A DNA stretch of 64,000 bases, taken from positions 19,713 through 83,712 of the forward strand of contig ML769679.1 of NCBI GenBank assembly GCA_009733575.1. The letters run 5' to 3'. This document shows, piece after piece, positions 22,048-33,915 of this stretch. The stretch comes from Gymnopus androsaceus JB14. Taxonomy: Eukaryota; Basidiomycota; Agaricomycetes; Agaricales; Omphalotaceae. How positions within the stretch are numbered: the first letter of the stretch is position 1; each line of letters starts with the position of its first letter. The position numbers and the translations under genes were made by a program. Under the pieces are notes generated by a model. It worked only from the letters and a program-made list of their open reading frames with translations. It was not told the origin of the DNA and searched no databases.

Positions 22048-22441
22048 CCATACACTGTTCCTTGCACCTCTGAGGCTTGTACTGTTCCATACAACACTGT
22101 CCAGACCCACCTTATGGCATGGTTACCCCAGGTGGTTGCATTTGGTCTCCACCTACATCTAGGTGGGAGACATTCAGGATACATTGGTTTGAGATCCATT
22201 TCATGCACTGAGTCTCACAAAAATTCAGCTCAATTTTTGGGTCATTTGATACAGCATGAATCAGATGTCCTTTCTTGTGACCCAAATATTGGACTGATTG
22301 GGAAAATTTCAGCAAATCTTTAAATACTAATGAATACATAAATTTCAGTATATATTTCTATAGTGCCCACATATTTCTTGATATATCTAATTTCTGATCA
22401 AGTTTCTGCTCAGCAGAAATTTGTCCATTTTTGGTGTGAAA

Positions 22442-23370
22442 GTGATTGAAGGATGATTGTATGATCAAGACCTATGATCAAGGATCAAACCATCATACAA
22501 GATCATACATGTGTCAATGAACTATAAAGAAAGCAAATATAAGTAAACAACACAGCCATGCACCTAAACAAGTGCATGCTTAAGTAAGCACCAAGGAAAT
22601 ATAAAGGTAAACAAAGGAAAATGATAAGTAATAGTCCATGTGGCATGAGATAAGATAAAGTGTTCATAACAGGAGACCCTGGCACATGCAGACCAAAATA
22701 GTGCATGGTTAAGGAAAAGGTACCCTGATATGCTTTTGTGGGTAAATGAGAGCTATAGCAGCAACCTGGCTTTCTGGACAGTGGACATGGCCCCAAACAA
22801 TTGATGAGCTGCTGAATGACATGGGGTTGAAGATTTACAGAAGTGGAGGAATTGGTTGACTTGGCCATTTAAGGTCATCAAGCTGAATGAGATTGAAGCT
22901 TTCAAACAAGAGAGGGATGAATTGAGGTCAAGGAGTAGGATTTAGAGAGTACTACTGGACTTATACTCTCTTTTTCCATTTCTGGGCATCCTAACATACC
23001 CTGCATTGTACTCAACTTGACAAAAAACACATTAAACAAGGACTTACAATAAAATGAACACCAACAATGAGGCATACCCATCCATAAAAATTTTCAGCAG
23101 CACTACTTTAGATTCTGGAGATCATGAGATGAAAATCCAGTTTTTATTTTTGCTCAATATGGACTCCAATAGCACCACTCAGCAACATGTGAGACCACCA
23201 AAGGGAATTGACTGAATATGTAGTGAAAGCAAAATAGGTCTTATTACTTTAGGTAGGTAGGTAGTGGTTTGGTGGTTTGGTATTTTATGTATTTTTGGGT
23301 AAACACAAGGAATGCGAAAGAAGTTTGAGGCGATGAAGAAAAAACCACAGACATCTTTTCTTCGTAGTTA
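22442..23370. other. R1 repeat tail and unassigned DNA
   Basis: 22439-22680 is the right part of R1 copy 2. The rest up to the tRNA gene shows no coding sequence. A short GGTA tandem lies near 23250. Confidence 0.5.
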
Positions 23371-23467
23371 TGATTCGACCCGGGATCGAACCGGAGACCT
23401 TCTGTGCTGTACAATCCCACTCATAGATAATGTAAGACAGATGCGATAACCACTACGCCATCGAACC
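23371..23467 (-). tRNA. tRNA-Val (anticodon UAC) with 24-nt intron
   Basis: Minus-strand cloverleaf. Acceptor stem GGTTCGA pairs with TCGAATC (one G-T pair). The A box is TGGCGTAGTGG and the B box GGTTCGATCC. Anticodon stem TCTGT/ACAGA with loop CTTACAC gives anticodon UAC. The loop is split after position 37 by 24 nt (23407-23430), the canonical place for nuclear tRNA introns. The discriminator is A. All stems are intact, so it looks functional. It lies just downstream of the minus-strand Nudix gene's end. Confidence 0.9.
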
Positions 23468-23821
23468 AATACTAGCTTGACAGTTTCTGTTTATCCCAAT
23501 GGTCTCTGTTTCGACTACTATCACTACTCAACTTGCTACTAGACCTTCCATCCACCTCCATCCGAATCTATTACGATCGACAAAGGAGCTATGTCTTTGG
23601 CATCTCCCGCTCCCAGCCCTTGGTCCTCTCCATGGATCCCTTTCGAACTCCTACGCGAGACGTGCTTGACCCTCAGCATACTGCTCAATCGGAGGAACGG
23701 GCAACCTGTCGTATGCGAGGATTGCTATGCGCATCTGTGGGGTGTAGGGGAATAAAGCATTGGGTAGGGGAGGAGCAGGCTAGTTAGTATGTCGATACGG
23801 GACAGAAAGTACAAATGAGAA

Positions 23822-25354
23822 TTAAAAAAAGCCGGCAGTGCCGTACTACACTGACGAAGAGAAAACACCTTGGGCGATTTGACCAAACGAAACAAGGTAA
23901 GATGGAAGAAAGGACTTGGAACGAAATGGGAAGCAAAGAGAGCACAAGTCCATCCGTCCCAATACAACTCCCCATAACCCAATCCCAAATTCAAAACGAA
24001 AGAGCGAGAGATACCAGGCGAGACAGCTCACCAAAATCTCGGCAGTCAACCCTTTGATAGGCGACGCCACTGAACGGAATCGATGCATCCTGTAGACGGT
24101 ACCATCGCCGCCGGGATAGATGCGGTCGGTGGAGTTCTGGTTAAATCAACAAGGGGTGCGAGAGTAAGGGAGGGGATGGTTGGTATTCAGCACGAAGGAA
24201 CGAAGAACGAGCCAATAAGAAAGGATGAAGCGGATGAACGGATTGAATATCAAGACGTACATATAATTCCTCCTCATAAGGCCAATCCTCGCTTCCCTTC
24301 TCTGCTAACGCATCCAGACCCAATCCGCCGCCATCTCCGTTCACCACTCCTCCAGCTCCGTCAGCTTCATCTACAGCAACTCCGGTTCTATTGACTCCAT
24401 CTCCTTTAAACGCAGGCTCCAATCCCGCCTCTGGCAATACCGTCTCCGGATCCAAAAGCGCCTCGAGCGGATGCGTGAATATCCTCTCGACCTCGTCTGG
24501 GTTTGCACGGAGAGTTGAGCGGAGGTAGCTGTGTGGCGTTTCTGCATGTGAGCTTGAAGAATCGAGTGTGGAGGATACAGGAGGATAGGAATGCGATGAC
24601 CTACGAAGTTGAGTAAATGGGTATGATTATGGGTCTGAGGGAATAATAAACAGCTCACAGGTGTAACAACCAGTCCCCACTGAGACAAAGTGCGGTGAAA
24701 GAGTACAAAGTATATGCGATTTGCGGAGTATTAGTGTTTGGAACTTGGTAGGCGGATGTAGAAGCAAAATCGGAAGGCATTGGCAGCCCGACTTCCTCGT
24801 TGGCTTCTCTAAACTATATCAATTCGCACTGTCAGTAAAATTGACCGAAGTAAATTCGTTGTATTTAAGACGGAAATACCAGGCGATCGACACTCACAGC
24901 AGTCTCTAAAATACCTCTATCTTCTTCATCTACCCTTCCGCCAGGTAAAGCCGTTTGTCCAGGATGCGAACGGAGAGATTTAGATCGAGTTGTTAGGAGG
25001 ACGCGGAGAGATCCAGCGTGTACATATAGTAAGATTAGAACAGCTGCAAGGCGTTTTGGTGGATGGGAGGAGCTAAACGTAGAGCGACGAATTCTAAGCT
25101 TCTTATGAATAGTTGGTAAACATGACTCGAACTCACAGATCAGTCGTATCGAATCCCTGCTCCTTTAATCTCCGTAAAACTTTGCGCGTTTTTGGGTCTA
25201 GTTTTGGATCAAGGGTGTCGATATCGAGTTCTGGTACATTTAACGTTGCAGTCATAGCTGTGGAAGTCGAAGCAGCATCTAGAGTTGAGATTTTGGAGCC
25301 AGTGGTACCGTTTAGAGTTTGGTTTAGGTTCAAGTCGTGGGCGGAGGCAGACAT
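23822..25354 (-). CDS. PCD1: Nudix hydrolase, coenzyme A diphosphatase-like (multi-exon)
   Basis: Reads on the minus strand. Exon 1 is 25354-25137 (MSASAHDLNL start, basic helix KTRKVLRRLKEQG), exon 2 25072-24898, exon 3 from 24813. Splice junctions GTGAGT...TTTAG and GTGAGT...ATAG keep the phase. Exons 2 and 3 together give RRLAAVLILLY-like sequence, then LTTRSKSLRSHPGQTALPGG and the Nudix box core REANEEVGL. This is the arrangement of peroxisomal CoA pyrophosphatases (PCD1/NUDT7/8), which cleave CoA and its esters to 4'-phosphopantetheine and 3',5'-ADP. Further minus-strand exons contain QWGLVVTPVIAFL and HRFRSVASPIKGLTAEIL (about 24088-24032), typical of this family's C-terminus. Junctions between about 24700 and 24100 and the final exon are uncertain, so the end given is tentative. 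Confidence 0.75.
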
Positions 25355-25685
25355 TATTATTTAGGCAATATGATAGAAATATTGAAAGTCTAGCCAGCGT
25401 CGCAATGGAAGAACGGAGTCAAGCAGAGACAGGCGTCTAATTGAAATGCTTCGGCGTCTCATCGTCGCCGATCCTGACTTGAAATACTGGCTTGAACCAA
25501 GTTCCTCACAAGTGCTCTACGGTCGGAAATCCTAATTGAGATGAGGGCGTAGTCAGATTGCACCAACAAGTAGAATAACGGAAATTTAGAATCCCCGTTT
25601 ACGCCGTGAATGCCCACACTGCCTGAATCATCTTGATAGTCCACGACTTCTTTCTAGTCCTTTCTTCCTTCCCCTCCATTCTACA

Positions 25686-25980
25686 ATGGATATGCCAGAG
25701 GACGTTGTGCGACATATTTTGGATTTCATTCCAGTCCACGGTAATGCTGCATCTCTACTCTGTGAACACTTTATTCTTTGATAAGGCCATGAAGCTTCGA
25801 TATGGAGAACTCAGGCTCTATCAGTTCAACCAAGCTACAGCTAGATTGCTTGAACATCTTCAGTGCGTGCTAGCTTATTGTTCTCCTCCTCAAAAAGCTA
25901 AATTATCTCCTAGAGATCCATTGGTGTCTCGCTATATTACTATATTACATGCGATCATCTTGTATAGAGAAAATCATTGA
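25686..25980 (+). pseudogene. F-box-like fragment
   Basis: The ATG at 25686 begins MDMPEDVVRHILDFIP, resembling the first helix of fungal F-box domains. A second stretch in another frame reads KAMKLRYGELRLYQFNQATA and LLEHL, as in the linker after an F-box. No splice pair joins the two in phase, so either a frameshift has broken the gene or the model is missing an unusual junction. Beyond 25980 only scattered short frames continue. Confidence 0.4.
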
Positions 25981-26389
25981 GAAATCAGCCGAACAGCACT
26001 TGTTAAACGTCCTGCTTCAACTTGACCACCTCTGCAACTATTCTCTGCGTTGCGAGAATAATACACTAACGCATCCACTTCACAATTTTTTCATCCAACA
26101 AGGCTGTTCAATTTCGCTCTGGGTGAATCAGATCACTACTGCATACATTTTTCTGCTATGGAGCTAATGTTTGAATAATTAGGCTTTGCCACACCCTTCC
26201 TCTTGAGCAAGACGCCTGGATCGGTCTTGAAGTGAAGGTCTTCCAATGAAAAAGTTAAATCGATCTGAACTGTGTTGGCATTATCATTTTTATGTATTTG
26301 ATACATCTTGTATCTTGTAACCTAGTATGAACTGCTTCGTTGCCTGTCTTTACGGGCTACCATCATTGCAATGCCATGTTATATTGACA

Positions 26390-26577
26390 TACATTTCATA
26401 TTCTGTGCTTCGATTGACAACTGTTATGTATGTATAAAATACAGCAGTACGTGACACTATACATTTAAGCCGAGAGTGTCATGATCGAACGATGCATCTC
26501 GTAACTAAAAATGTATGAAATATCTAAGCTAACAAAAAAAAAAAAAAATCAAATCGAAGCACAGAATATGAAATGTA
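26390..26577. mobile_element. MITE-like inverted repeat
   Basis: The left end TACATTTCATATTCTGTGCT and the right end AGCACAGAATATGAAATGTA are reverse complements over about 26 bp, enclosing ~130 bp with a 15-A run. No coding sequence. TA occurs at both borders. Confidence 0.6.
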
Positions 26578-26753
26578 CACGAATGCAAAATGAAATAAAT
26601 TAAGATCCCTGCTTGGGCTTGATGCCATGACTGGAACGCCCAAGCCGCAGCGGCAACACTAGTTACGATTAAACTACTTACTACTACATGTCATCAACTT
26701 GACGACATACATCACGTATCAATCAGTCTTCGGGATGTGATTCAAAAATCTCT

Positions 26754-26761
26754 TATAAAAA
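26754..26761 (+). promoter_or_regulatory. TATA box of the DUF6535 gene
   Basis: TATAAAAA lies 56 bp upstream of the ATG at 26810, a normal distance for a fungal core promoter. Confidence 0.55.
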
Positions 26762-26809
26762 GCCTCTTCATCCACTGTACAGATTTCCAACCCCCGAAAT
26801 TTTGGAATC

Positions 26810-29800
26810 ATGCCTGAAGAAACAATCATTGATTACAATAACCTCAGAACGAATTCTGCGGTAACATCTGTGAGTAATTGTTTAATTGCCCAGGCCACCT
26901 TATATATAAGTGACAGAGACGGGATGGCTATGGTGAAGAGATGTCCCCACATGCAACGATTTGGCAAGAATATACAAATGAAGCTGACACACATGACCAA
27001 CAACTGCTCAAGCAGTGGAACCAGAACATTGACACTATGCTTATAGTGGTAAATATCCCCATTGTTGTGCAAGTGATATTTCTTTCTGACTAATCTTGAT
27101 TATCTGTTTACTAGGCAACTCTGTTTTCTGCAGTTGTAACTGCATTTGTCATTTTCACTGTCCAGAGTTTAGGACCAAGTGCACAAGATGTGACCAATGC
27201 TCTTCTTCAGGATATTGTTCAAAGTCTCAGATATCCACAAGCAAACACAACACAGCCCAATCGGGAGATAGTATTTAATATCTCATCCACAAATGTTTGG
27301 GTCAATGGACTATGGTTTATTTCATTGGCTTGCTCCTTGGGTGCAGCTGCAATAGGCATGCTGATAAAACAATGGCTGGCTGCATATGCTGCAGGTTTGC
27401 CTTCATCGCATCAGGTTCGAGCCCGTCTGAGACAGCGCCGATATGATGCTCTTATCAAATGGAAAACTCCTGAGATAATTGGGTTCCTGCCCTTTGCAAT
27501 ATCAATCTGTATAATATTGTTTCTACTAGGGTTATCAATATGGCTGTTCTCTTTAAATGAGACCATTGCTATAGCATCAACTATATGCATAGGATGCATT
27601 GTTCTATTCCATATTGCTAGTTTTCTTCTTCCTGCAGTCTGCAATTGTCCTTGGAAAACAGCCATTTCAGCATTAATTTATCAGGGCTTATATCCACTCA
27701 GGAGAGTCATGACCAAATTCAATCTCCACTATTTGAGGGAAAGATTCAGAGCATTTGAGCTATTTATAGCCACTTCATTTCTGTTCATCTGGAGCCATAT
27801 TATAACTGTTTCGACAAAAAGAGCTGGATCATTTTTTTTACAGTGTTACCGTTCATTGAAAACATTATTTTTTCATGCCTGGTACTTTCTGGCATTTGTC
27901 GGAGAATGGTCTTTAAAGATTTTGCTATTAGTCATACTTGTTCCTTCCTGGTGCCTGATTTATCCTTTAGTCAAACCGATTGACTACATCTATCAAAGGA
28001 CACTGCAGCCCGTATGCAGCCTATGCTGTAAACATTACAATTATTATTCATCAAAATATATTCTAGTATATCCATCTTATCTGCCTACTTTCGGCACTAC
28101 AAAGAAACATGTAAGAAAGATTTGTGCTATGATTTCAAACCAAAAAACAAATAAACTCTCTCAATTAAATAACTTGCCATGGAGGCTACCTTCAGAATAT
28201 GATGTTGAAGTTCACTATGTTCAGGAGCAGCTAAAATCTCATTGGCTGGATGGTCAAGCTATCCTGTGGATGATCTGTACATCTACCAAGAAATCAATTA
28301 TTGAACATAGTCTTCAATCATTAGCTGGACTTTCAGCAGATTTTGACAATGTCAATATCCTTCAAAATCTCCATCAACTGGTACAAAGTAATTTAATTGT
28401 ATGTCTTATGGCAAAAAATCTGTCATCTGTGCATATTGAGCTTTATGCACGTGCCTTGTGGCAGATTCAATCAAATCTTTCTCTTAGGACTGGACAACAT
28501 GGTCGTGGCTCAGAGGAGGCAAATCATATACAGGCTTATGTTAAAATGACTGAAACATTGCTTCAGCAAGATCAGTCAGCTTTTGCAGCTTGCATCTGTG
28601 CTTGCAGCATGCTCAACGAGATCACAGATCTCCTCCAACTAATATGTGATGAAAATAGCCCGAGGTTGAATGGTTCACCCCCACTTCATATAAGAATTAT
28701 GGTAGAAACTTTAACTCAAGAAATTTCACGAAGGAAAAAAAGTGACTCCAGTACATGGACCGTTGCACGTTCCGACAATTCATTGGAATCTCGGGTAGTA
28801 CCACTCCTTGTGAAACTCCTTCGAGTGAAACAAGTTTCCATAGGTCGTTTAGGATATGATGGTCCGGAGCCATTTGACACATCTATCGCGGTTGCACTTG
28901 CAATCTTCACTCAAGCTATACCACATATTAATTTAGCTGAATATTCAGCTGAAGAGCAACGGAGAAAAGACATACAATATCTTATTTGTGCTTCACTTTC
29001 AATGATTTTGAGATTTCCGGAACATTTTAATTGTCAAGAGATCATTGATTTAGTATATGACAAGCTTGTTTTGGCAGGAATAGAACTGGTGGGCCAACCA
29101 TACCGGGATGATAAACATTATCATGTCATTACTGCAGAGGTTTTCAAGGCTGCATTTGCTCCTCAGAAGCAACCTAATCATACCATTTTGATTGCACTGT
29201 CACAGATGGACTCACGAGTTTACTTACAGTTGCATCCAACAGCAATATCTGACTCAGGTAGATATTTCACAAATAGCTTTCCAATGGAGGTACAGATTGC
29301 TGTCAGTACTTGCCTTGAAAACTTGCATGTACCCCTGGCTCATCTTGGCTCCTTGCATGGCTTTGGACAAGATCAAGAGCTGATTGATGTTGTCATCTCA
29401 TCTAAATCAGAAATGAGCTCCAGAGTTCATGCATTTCAACTCCTGCTCAAAAGAGCTTATGAGTCACGAGATAACAACTCTCAGAGAAAAAAAATGAAAT
29501 ACCAGGGGTTTTTCGATGCCGTGAAAGTTTTTTTCTCCTCAATTGGTGCAATCAGCCAAGAAGACTTGCACCAGTGGTTGACTACTCTTTCTGTACTGTG
29601 TAAACATGAAGCAAATGACCTGGTTAAAAGTGGAGCAATTCAATCATTCATTGTATGGGCTTACCAAGATTGGAGAGGGCGCCGAATGATGGAGGATCAA
29701 ATGGAAGATCTCCATAAACTAGCAAAATTGGTTTCAGTAAATGTGGAGGAGATTAACAATACATCTTGGTTCAGTCCTGAGAGTCCAACAAGACATCAGA

Positions 29801-29817
29801 TACCAAGAGCAGTTTAG
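26810..29817 (+). CDS. DUF6535 membrane protein (961 aa, 3 exons)
   Basis: Exons 26810-26860, 26917-27048 and 27115-29817, all in phase 0. Introns start GTAACA and GTAAAT and end ACAG and CTAG. The protein begins MPEETIIDYNN. Residues about 35-45 (WQEYTNEAD) lead into TMLIVATLFSAVVTAFVIFT, the hallmark first membrane segment of DUF6535. WVNGLWFISLACSLGAAAIG and IKQWL follow, then two more hydrophobic segments (FLPFAISICIILFLLG, STICIGCIVLFHIASF), so four transmembrane helices near the N-terminus. The remaining ~700 residues are soluble, largely helical and without recognised domains. DUF6535 proteins are basidiomycete-specific, often multigene, with unknown function. The long uninterrupted frame and TATA box argue that the gene is intact. 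Confidence 0.88.
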
Positions 29818-29819
29818 GA

Positions 29820-31750
29820 ATTCGGGGTAGTACCATTACTTACTATACAAACTCCTACATAGTGCTGCCATGGCTCCAGCTCCTAAGTTGTGGCCTGTCA
29901 AGAACAGTCATTATTTATATGATCTGGTATCATGAAATCAGAAAGGCTTTTTTTGGATAGTTTATTTATTTATTTATTTATTTTTGCCATTTTACTTTGA
30001 TGCCACCTGGTTTGCTGTCAGAAAACATAGAAATGAATATTTCAGATATTGAAAACGCAAAAGCAATGTAGGAGCTAGGTCAAAATCACCTACTTATGTG
30101 GCTTAAGACTTAAGTTGAGGGATTGATTGGAGATACACTAGAATCCCTTAGGTTTCCTTCAGAACATTTCAGAACTTCACTCTTGCTTTGCTCTTGCTAT
30201 GCGAAAATCCAGTGCCCACAATTGCTGATCTATATTTTCCTTATGCTGGGGACTACTTCAAGTGAGAAAAAGTAACGGTATGTCTTGGGTATGTCGGAAA
30301 CTTTTTAGAAAATACCTAGAAAGGTCTTGGATAATTACTTACGGCGGTCTATAGGCACCTTAGAAACGGATTACAGGGGTTCATAATTGCCAATAGCTCG
30401 GCCAAATATTGAAAAAAATGGTCGATTTTGGTTGCATTTTCCCATTTACATCCATTATAGCTCATAATCTCCGACTGGGACACCCAATCACCCTTCAATT
30501 TATTTTCTTTCTTTCCACTCCTCTCACAGAATGAGCCCCTCTCCCCCCCATCATCAAACCGAACCTGGGTCTGTTCCATACTGGGGGTCCGGGGACGTAG
30601 TCCATCACTTGTGGAACTCAACCCCAGGATCCAGGACCATCGCTCATTACTTTTAGCTACCTGTAGTTACACTTACACATGAGCATGCACATTAAGTAGT
30701 GCATGAAGCAGCACAGGCCAACTATCTATCTATCTATCTATCTATCTATAGCCGGTTAGTATCATTTTTCAAAATCTCTGACATACAGGAGTCCTCTGCA
30801 CCTGAGCGTTCTAGAAGCCTGGCCTAACGACGCTACTATTCGATTTTGAAGTTTGCTCATGCACACCTTTGTTCGGTTTCCTCTCCTCATTCTTGGGTTC
30901 TTATAACTTTAATTCTCATCATCCGGTGCCCAACCAACGTCATGAACATCCCGTGAACATCCAAGTTCGCCTATCTTCCACCGCTAGTATTAGCATTACT
31001 TCACTGCCTAGTGAAAGAAGCTGGCATGGTGGTATCTCAATTATAGCTTCTATCCAATGTATGTTCTCCGGAATGGAGTTGCAGACCGTGGACCCGCTCG
31101 TTCAGTGGCTTGAATAGGAACAGGGATCTGAGGAAGGATTTCGCTAGCTTGAGGGGCAGAGAATCGCATAATGCAAGCGAGACTTTATGGGCGGGCGTTG
31201 GGCTGAGCGGAATATTACAAGAGCTTTGAGGCTTGTTTGAGGCGCTTGGATGCTGTGAAGGTCGGCGACGCGCGCTGGGCGCTTATGAACTTCTTTCCAC
31301 GCGGAACCTCATCGATAATCACCATGCTTTCTCCATTGGGATAACTGCCACTCACCGGTTCACACTTCTATCTCTCAGAGCTACGTTATTACGGAGTCTG
31401 CGGAGTCTCCGGTGCTGCTTAGGTGGATATCAACGGCGCTGTGCAGGATTTATTTTGGTCTATTATCAGTCTGTATTGAGTCTGTACGCAAGCTCTATGT
31501 CATACTCTATGTCATCTGTATTCACCGCGCTCACGGAACTTCATTCGCAAGTCCCATTCCCTTCCGCTTTCTTTCTGGGAATCAGCGATACGCCTCCTTT
31601 CATTTGTTCTCGCAATTCATAGAACGTCCGTGCTAATCTCGCCAACTACGGATGCGTGCCAGTGGTGTTAAAGCTGTCGCATTTCTCGACTCTTAAGCAG
31701 CTCTCCTACGTCGAATCGCTATATCACTACTTTCCAATCACTCAAATCCT
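29820..31750. other. Intergenic region, no gene assigned
   Basis: Contains a TTTA tetranucleotide run (about 29960-29982) and a CTAT tetranucleotide run (30724-30749). Frames around 31233-31622 are open but resemble nothing I know. Probably the DUF6535 3' UTR and the promoter of the next gene. Confidence 0.45.
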
Positions 31751-31755
31751 TCATT

Positions 31756-33572
31756 ATGTGTCGATGGGTCTTCTATCTCGGCCAGTGAGTCTTTCTGGCC
31801 ATATCGTCAACGATGTATCTCAGTTTATTACAGGCAAGAGCTTTTGCTGGAGGATTTACTCATCAAACCTAACCATGCAGTGAGTCTTTTCCAATTTATC
31901 TTCTATCCTGTAACGCTCAATGTTTTAATTAATGTAGATTGTCGAACAGTACCTTTCGTCGCTGTCCTTGGTATTTCGCGAATACTGATCATCGCTCAGA
32001 GTCAACGTGCGCTTCCTTCCCGGATTGTACTACGGATTGGAAGAATCTGATAAAGAGGCCATGGCTGCTTGTACGGTCTCTTCTTACTCCAAACTCGACC
32101 CTCGAATCTCATTATTACTTGTTACAGCTAACAATTACCTTAATGCTCACGGATTTGGAGTAGCATGGTACACGACAAAGCTCTCGGAATTTGACCCATC
32201 AATCAAAGGCATGCACCCCGCTCTGTTCAAGACGATTGCGCCAATCTCGACCGACATTGCTTTCCATCAGCTTTGTGGTCATACAGCTTCGAGATGTGTT
32301 TTGTCCCATATCAGAGCTGCTAGCTTTCCCCCCGTCGTTGAGATTAATAATCATCCCTTCGTGTTTGGAAAATACTCGTTCATGCACAACGGTGGTGTCA
32401 ACTGCTTTGACATTATTGTAAGTGACCTCCTTCTCGGTACGTAGCTAAACCTGACATTTACCCAGCGTTTCGACGTCCTGAGGAGGATCCAGCAGCTGCA
32501 AAATATCGTCAAAGCCCACCCTCACGCAGTCTCTTCCGCCGTCGATGGAAATTATATCTTCGGTATTCGCGGAAACGCCGATACTGAGCATGTAGCCACA
32601 CTCTACTTTGCTCACCTCGACATTGTCAAGGCTGGAATTATCACAGCGACCCAGTCGAACAAAAATCGAGAATCGTCTGGACATGGTGCTGCTGCTAGCG
32701 CTCCAACAGTCGATTATGACGGCGACTCGACTGACGCGATGTTGTTAGCTCTCATCAACACTATCAACGACATTCACCGTATCCAGCGCATCCACAAAGT
32801 TGGTCCCTTCACCCCCGGTGATGATCGTGTCGGGAACTCGTTGAACTTCTGCATCAGTGCGTTTTTAAATTGCATTATTTTAACTTTCAGTGCTGAGTAT
32901 TTGATTCGTACGTAGGCGACGGTGGAGAGCAGATGCTCGTTCTTCGCTGGAAGGATGCACTCAAAGGCTTCCCTCCTAGTCTTTACCTTTCACTTACCGC
33001 TGGCGAAAAACTCAACCGAAAGTATCACCCGGAGCCTCCTAAGCCAGCTGCTGCGAACGACGTTCACAATGAAGATGTTCAGATCGATACGCTCGAGAAA
33101 CTGGTCGAAAGGTATGAGAACATGCCACCCAGTCGTCAAGGTTCGTACTTTGTCTCGTAAACTATTACTTGTGCTGATCCTTTTTTTTTGTCCAGGCCGA
33201 CACGTCATCGTTGGTTCCGAGCCTTGCAGTAAGCATTCCCTCTCTCTCCTACTCCCAACGCACATGGTGCTGATTATACATTTCTTACCTCTAGCTCGCG
33301 ATGTCGAAGACTGGGGTCTCTTCAACCCCAATCAATGTGTCGCGCTCGACAAATCCGGCAAATTGAGGATCATCGACATGGCGAAATTCTTCCGGGAAGG
33401 TCGCGAGCATGAGTTCCACAAGCATCAGTTCAGCCATGTTCTTGACCATATCTCGAATAACCCTTGGATGGATAAGACCGCGTCTGATTCGATTGGGATC
33501 TCGGAGCATACTGTTGGGCTTCCCCAAGGAGAGTCCTACCCTGTGTTTGAAGTCGATTTCCAGTTGAAGTAA
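31756..33572 (+). CDS. DUG3: Class II glutamine amidotransferase, DUG3-like (476 aa, 8 exons)
   Basis: Exons 31756-31784, 31834-31879, 31938-31948, 32000-32417, 32466-32856, 32916-33140, 33196-33228 and 33295-33572. All junctions are GT-AG and the summed length (1431 nt) keeps frame. The start MCRWVFYLG supplies the catalytic N-terminal Cys2 of Ntn-type GATase class II domains, so Met1 must be removed. GFGVAWY (80-86), HIRAAS (132-137), NNHPF (145-149) and MHNGG (157-161) follow the family pattern; the C-terminal half has NADTEH, GDDRVGNSLNF and SEPC. In yeast, Dug3 works with the peptidase Dug2 to degrade glutathione in the cytosol. That role here is inferred. The 11-nt third exon is short but needed to keep phase. 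Longer than yeast Dug3. Confidence 0.9.
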
Positions 33573-33915
33573 TCAGCTCTAATCTTTGACCTGAGACATT
33601 GTAACTAGTATCTACAGTATGTGGCCGTGACCTTTTGTACATTTACCATCGACAAGCTCCGACTCTAGCGTTTTAGTGTCATGGGATAAGTCAAAGTAAT
33701 AGTTTCCTCTCAAGTAGCTTTGGGGTCGGAAAGCCTGACCTTCATATAAGTATAAGTATAAGTATAACTATTACGCTCACGGCAACCTGTGCTGGTGACA
33801 CATCACCACATGGTCACCACATGTTCAGGAGTATCTTGATATAACCTTGCCGCAATTTTTCCCATGAACTGCCTACCCCCAACTTCTCCTTCAACGCTCT
33901 CCCTTTTAGCATAAG
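33573..33915. other. Short intergenic spacer
   Basis: Contains a TATAAG hexamer run around 33746-33768. It separates the DUG3-like stop from the next ATG by 343 bp and probably contains the promoter of the G-domain gene. Confidence 0.5.

Larger units (their letters stand above)
17551..22219. mobile_element. LTR-type composite insertion with AAAAT duplication
   Basis: Begins TGTCAGGCCTTGGCTCA, ends GAGTCTCACA (TG...CA), and is flanked by AAAAT at 17546-17550 and 22220-22224. The TGTCAGGCC start recurs at 19470, giving a tandem LTR-like arrangement with a TATATAAG box (about 19716 in the second copy). Internally it holds a foldback element (17816-19398), a 41-bp minisatellite and a 1.68-kb dispersed repeat. 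No reverse transcriptase or integrase was found, so it is a defective remnant. Confidence 0.65.
17106..22438. mobile_element. Foldback element F2 with CACACCAAAAATGG ends, split by a retroelement
   Basis: The ends CACACCAAAAATGGACAAAT and its reverse complement are flanked by AAA on both sides (17103-17105 and 22439-22441). R1 copy 1 has the corresponding empty site near 566. Removing the nested insertion 17551-22219 leaves an element of about 660 bp, mostly one long palindrome. Partial relatives lie at 2840-3230 and 8080-8440. CACAC termini and a 3-bp duplication are reminiscent of CACTA-type elements; that assignment is inference. Confidence 0.75.

Noticed and set aside
27415..27426. B-box-like GGTTCGAGCCC inside the DUF6535 gene as a tRNA
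   Set aside because: No A box or cloverleaf; part of continuous coding sequence.
31233..31622. 129-codon ORF upstream of the DUG3-like gene
   Set aside because: No recognisable motif, no convincing splice context, Leu/Ser-rich; left as unassigned intergenic sequence.
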